Source of the DNA: Candidatus Atribacteria bacterium
GTDB lineage: Bacteria > Atribacterota > JS1 > SB-45 > 34-128
Assembly (NCBI GenBank): GCA_003451675.1
Contig: DMCY01000059.1
Location: forward strand, 1-20,345
DNA: 20,345 nucleotides
Reading direction: 5' to 3'
Shown: positions 20,326-20,345 of the stretch, in pieces
How the letters are laid out: each line of letters begins with the position of its first letter
How positions within the stretch are numbered: the first letter of the stretch is position 1
The notes under the pieces: model-generated
The model's database searches: none
Told to the model about the DNA's origin: nothing
The model's input: only the letters and a program-made list of their open reading frames with translations
Position numbers and translations under genes: made by a program

Positions 20326-20345
20326 TCTGGTAACTGTTTTTTAAG

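Overview
This is an AT-rich bacterial window. The genes have clear Shine-Dalgarno sites (AAGGAGG, GAGGTGA) and three sigma70-type promoters with 17-bp spacers are visible. The tungstate uptake genes, tungsten/molybdenum cofactor genes, a 4Fe-4S ferredoxin, an Rrf2 regulator and a KBL/SPT-type enzyme suggest an anaerobe, perhaps thermophilic. The proteins look clostridial in style, and an Atribacterota-like or Firmicutes-like origin fits. There is no rRNA or complete tRNA, so the phylum stays open.

Layout. (1) 340-1185 is mutM (DNA repair), preceded by an array of 8-bp words. (2) 1312-10434 is a tungsten-cofactor locus on the + strand. It runs promoter, Moco/Tuco-type riboswitch, intrinsic terminator, tupA, tupB, tupC, moeA, a moeA fused to a periplasmic-binding-protein-like domain, moaA, moaC, a MOSC protein and mogA/moaB. 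From moeA2 to mogA the genes overlap or nearly touch. (3) rnz (tRNA 3' processing) follows at once, then a one-cluster ferredoxin with a strong terminator. (4) A GH13 alpha-glucosidase lies on the minus strand at 12070-13758. (5) A consensus promoter drives an Rrf2/IscR-type regulator, a PP-loop ThiI-like protein and mnmA, a putative Fe-S/sulfur and tRNA-thiolation operon. (6) A self-contained cassette at 17149-19913 has a promoter with a duplicated TGTATACA operator, an HTH regulator, an uncharacterised protein of the family often labelled quinate 5-dehydrogenase, and an alpha-oxoamine synthase. (7) The right edge carries a ~300-bp defective transposable element with a transposase C-terminal remnant.

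How the genes fit together. TupABC imports tungstate. MoaA and MoaC make cPMP, MogA adenylylates molybdopterin, and the two MoeA proteins insert the metal. The leader RNA probably senses the finished cofactor and shuts the locus off. MoaD, MoaE and MoeB are not in the window, so they must be encoded elsewhere. TupA carries the tungstate-type TTTS motif, so tungsten is the more likely metal.

The most unusual structure is outside the genes. At least seven intergenic gaps are filled with DNA of strict 7-bp or 8-bp periodicity. The words differ between loci but share the same phase rule. These arrays run up to, and in one case into, gene ends. I do not recognise a named repeat family for them.
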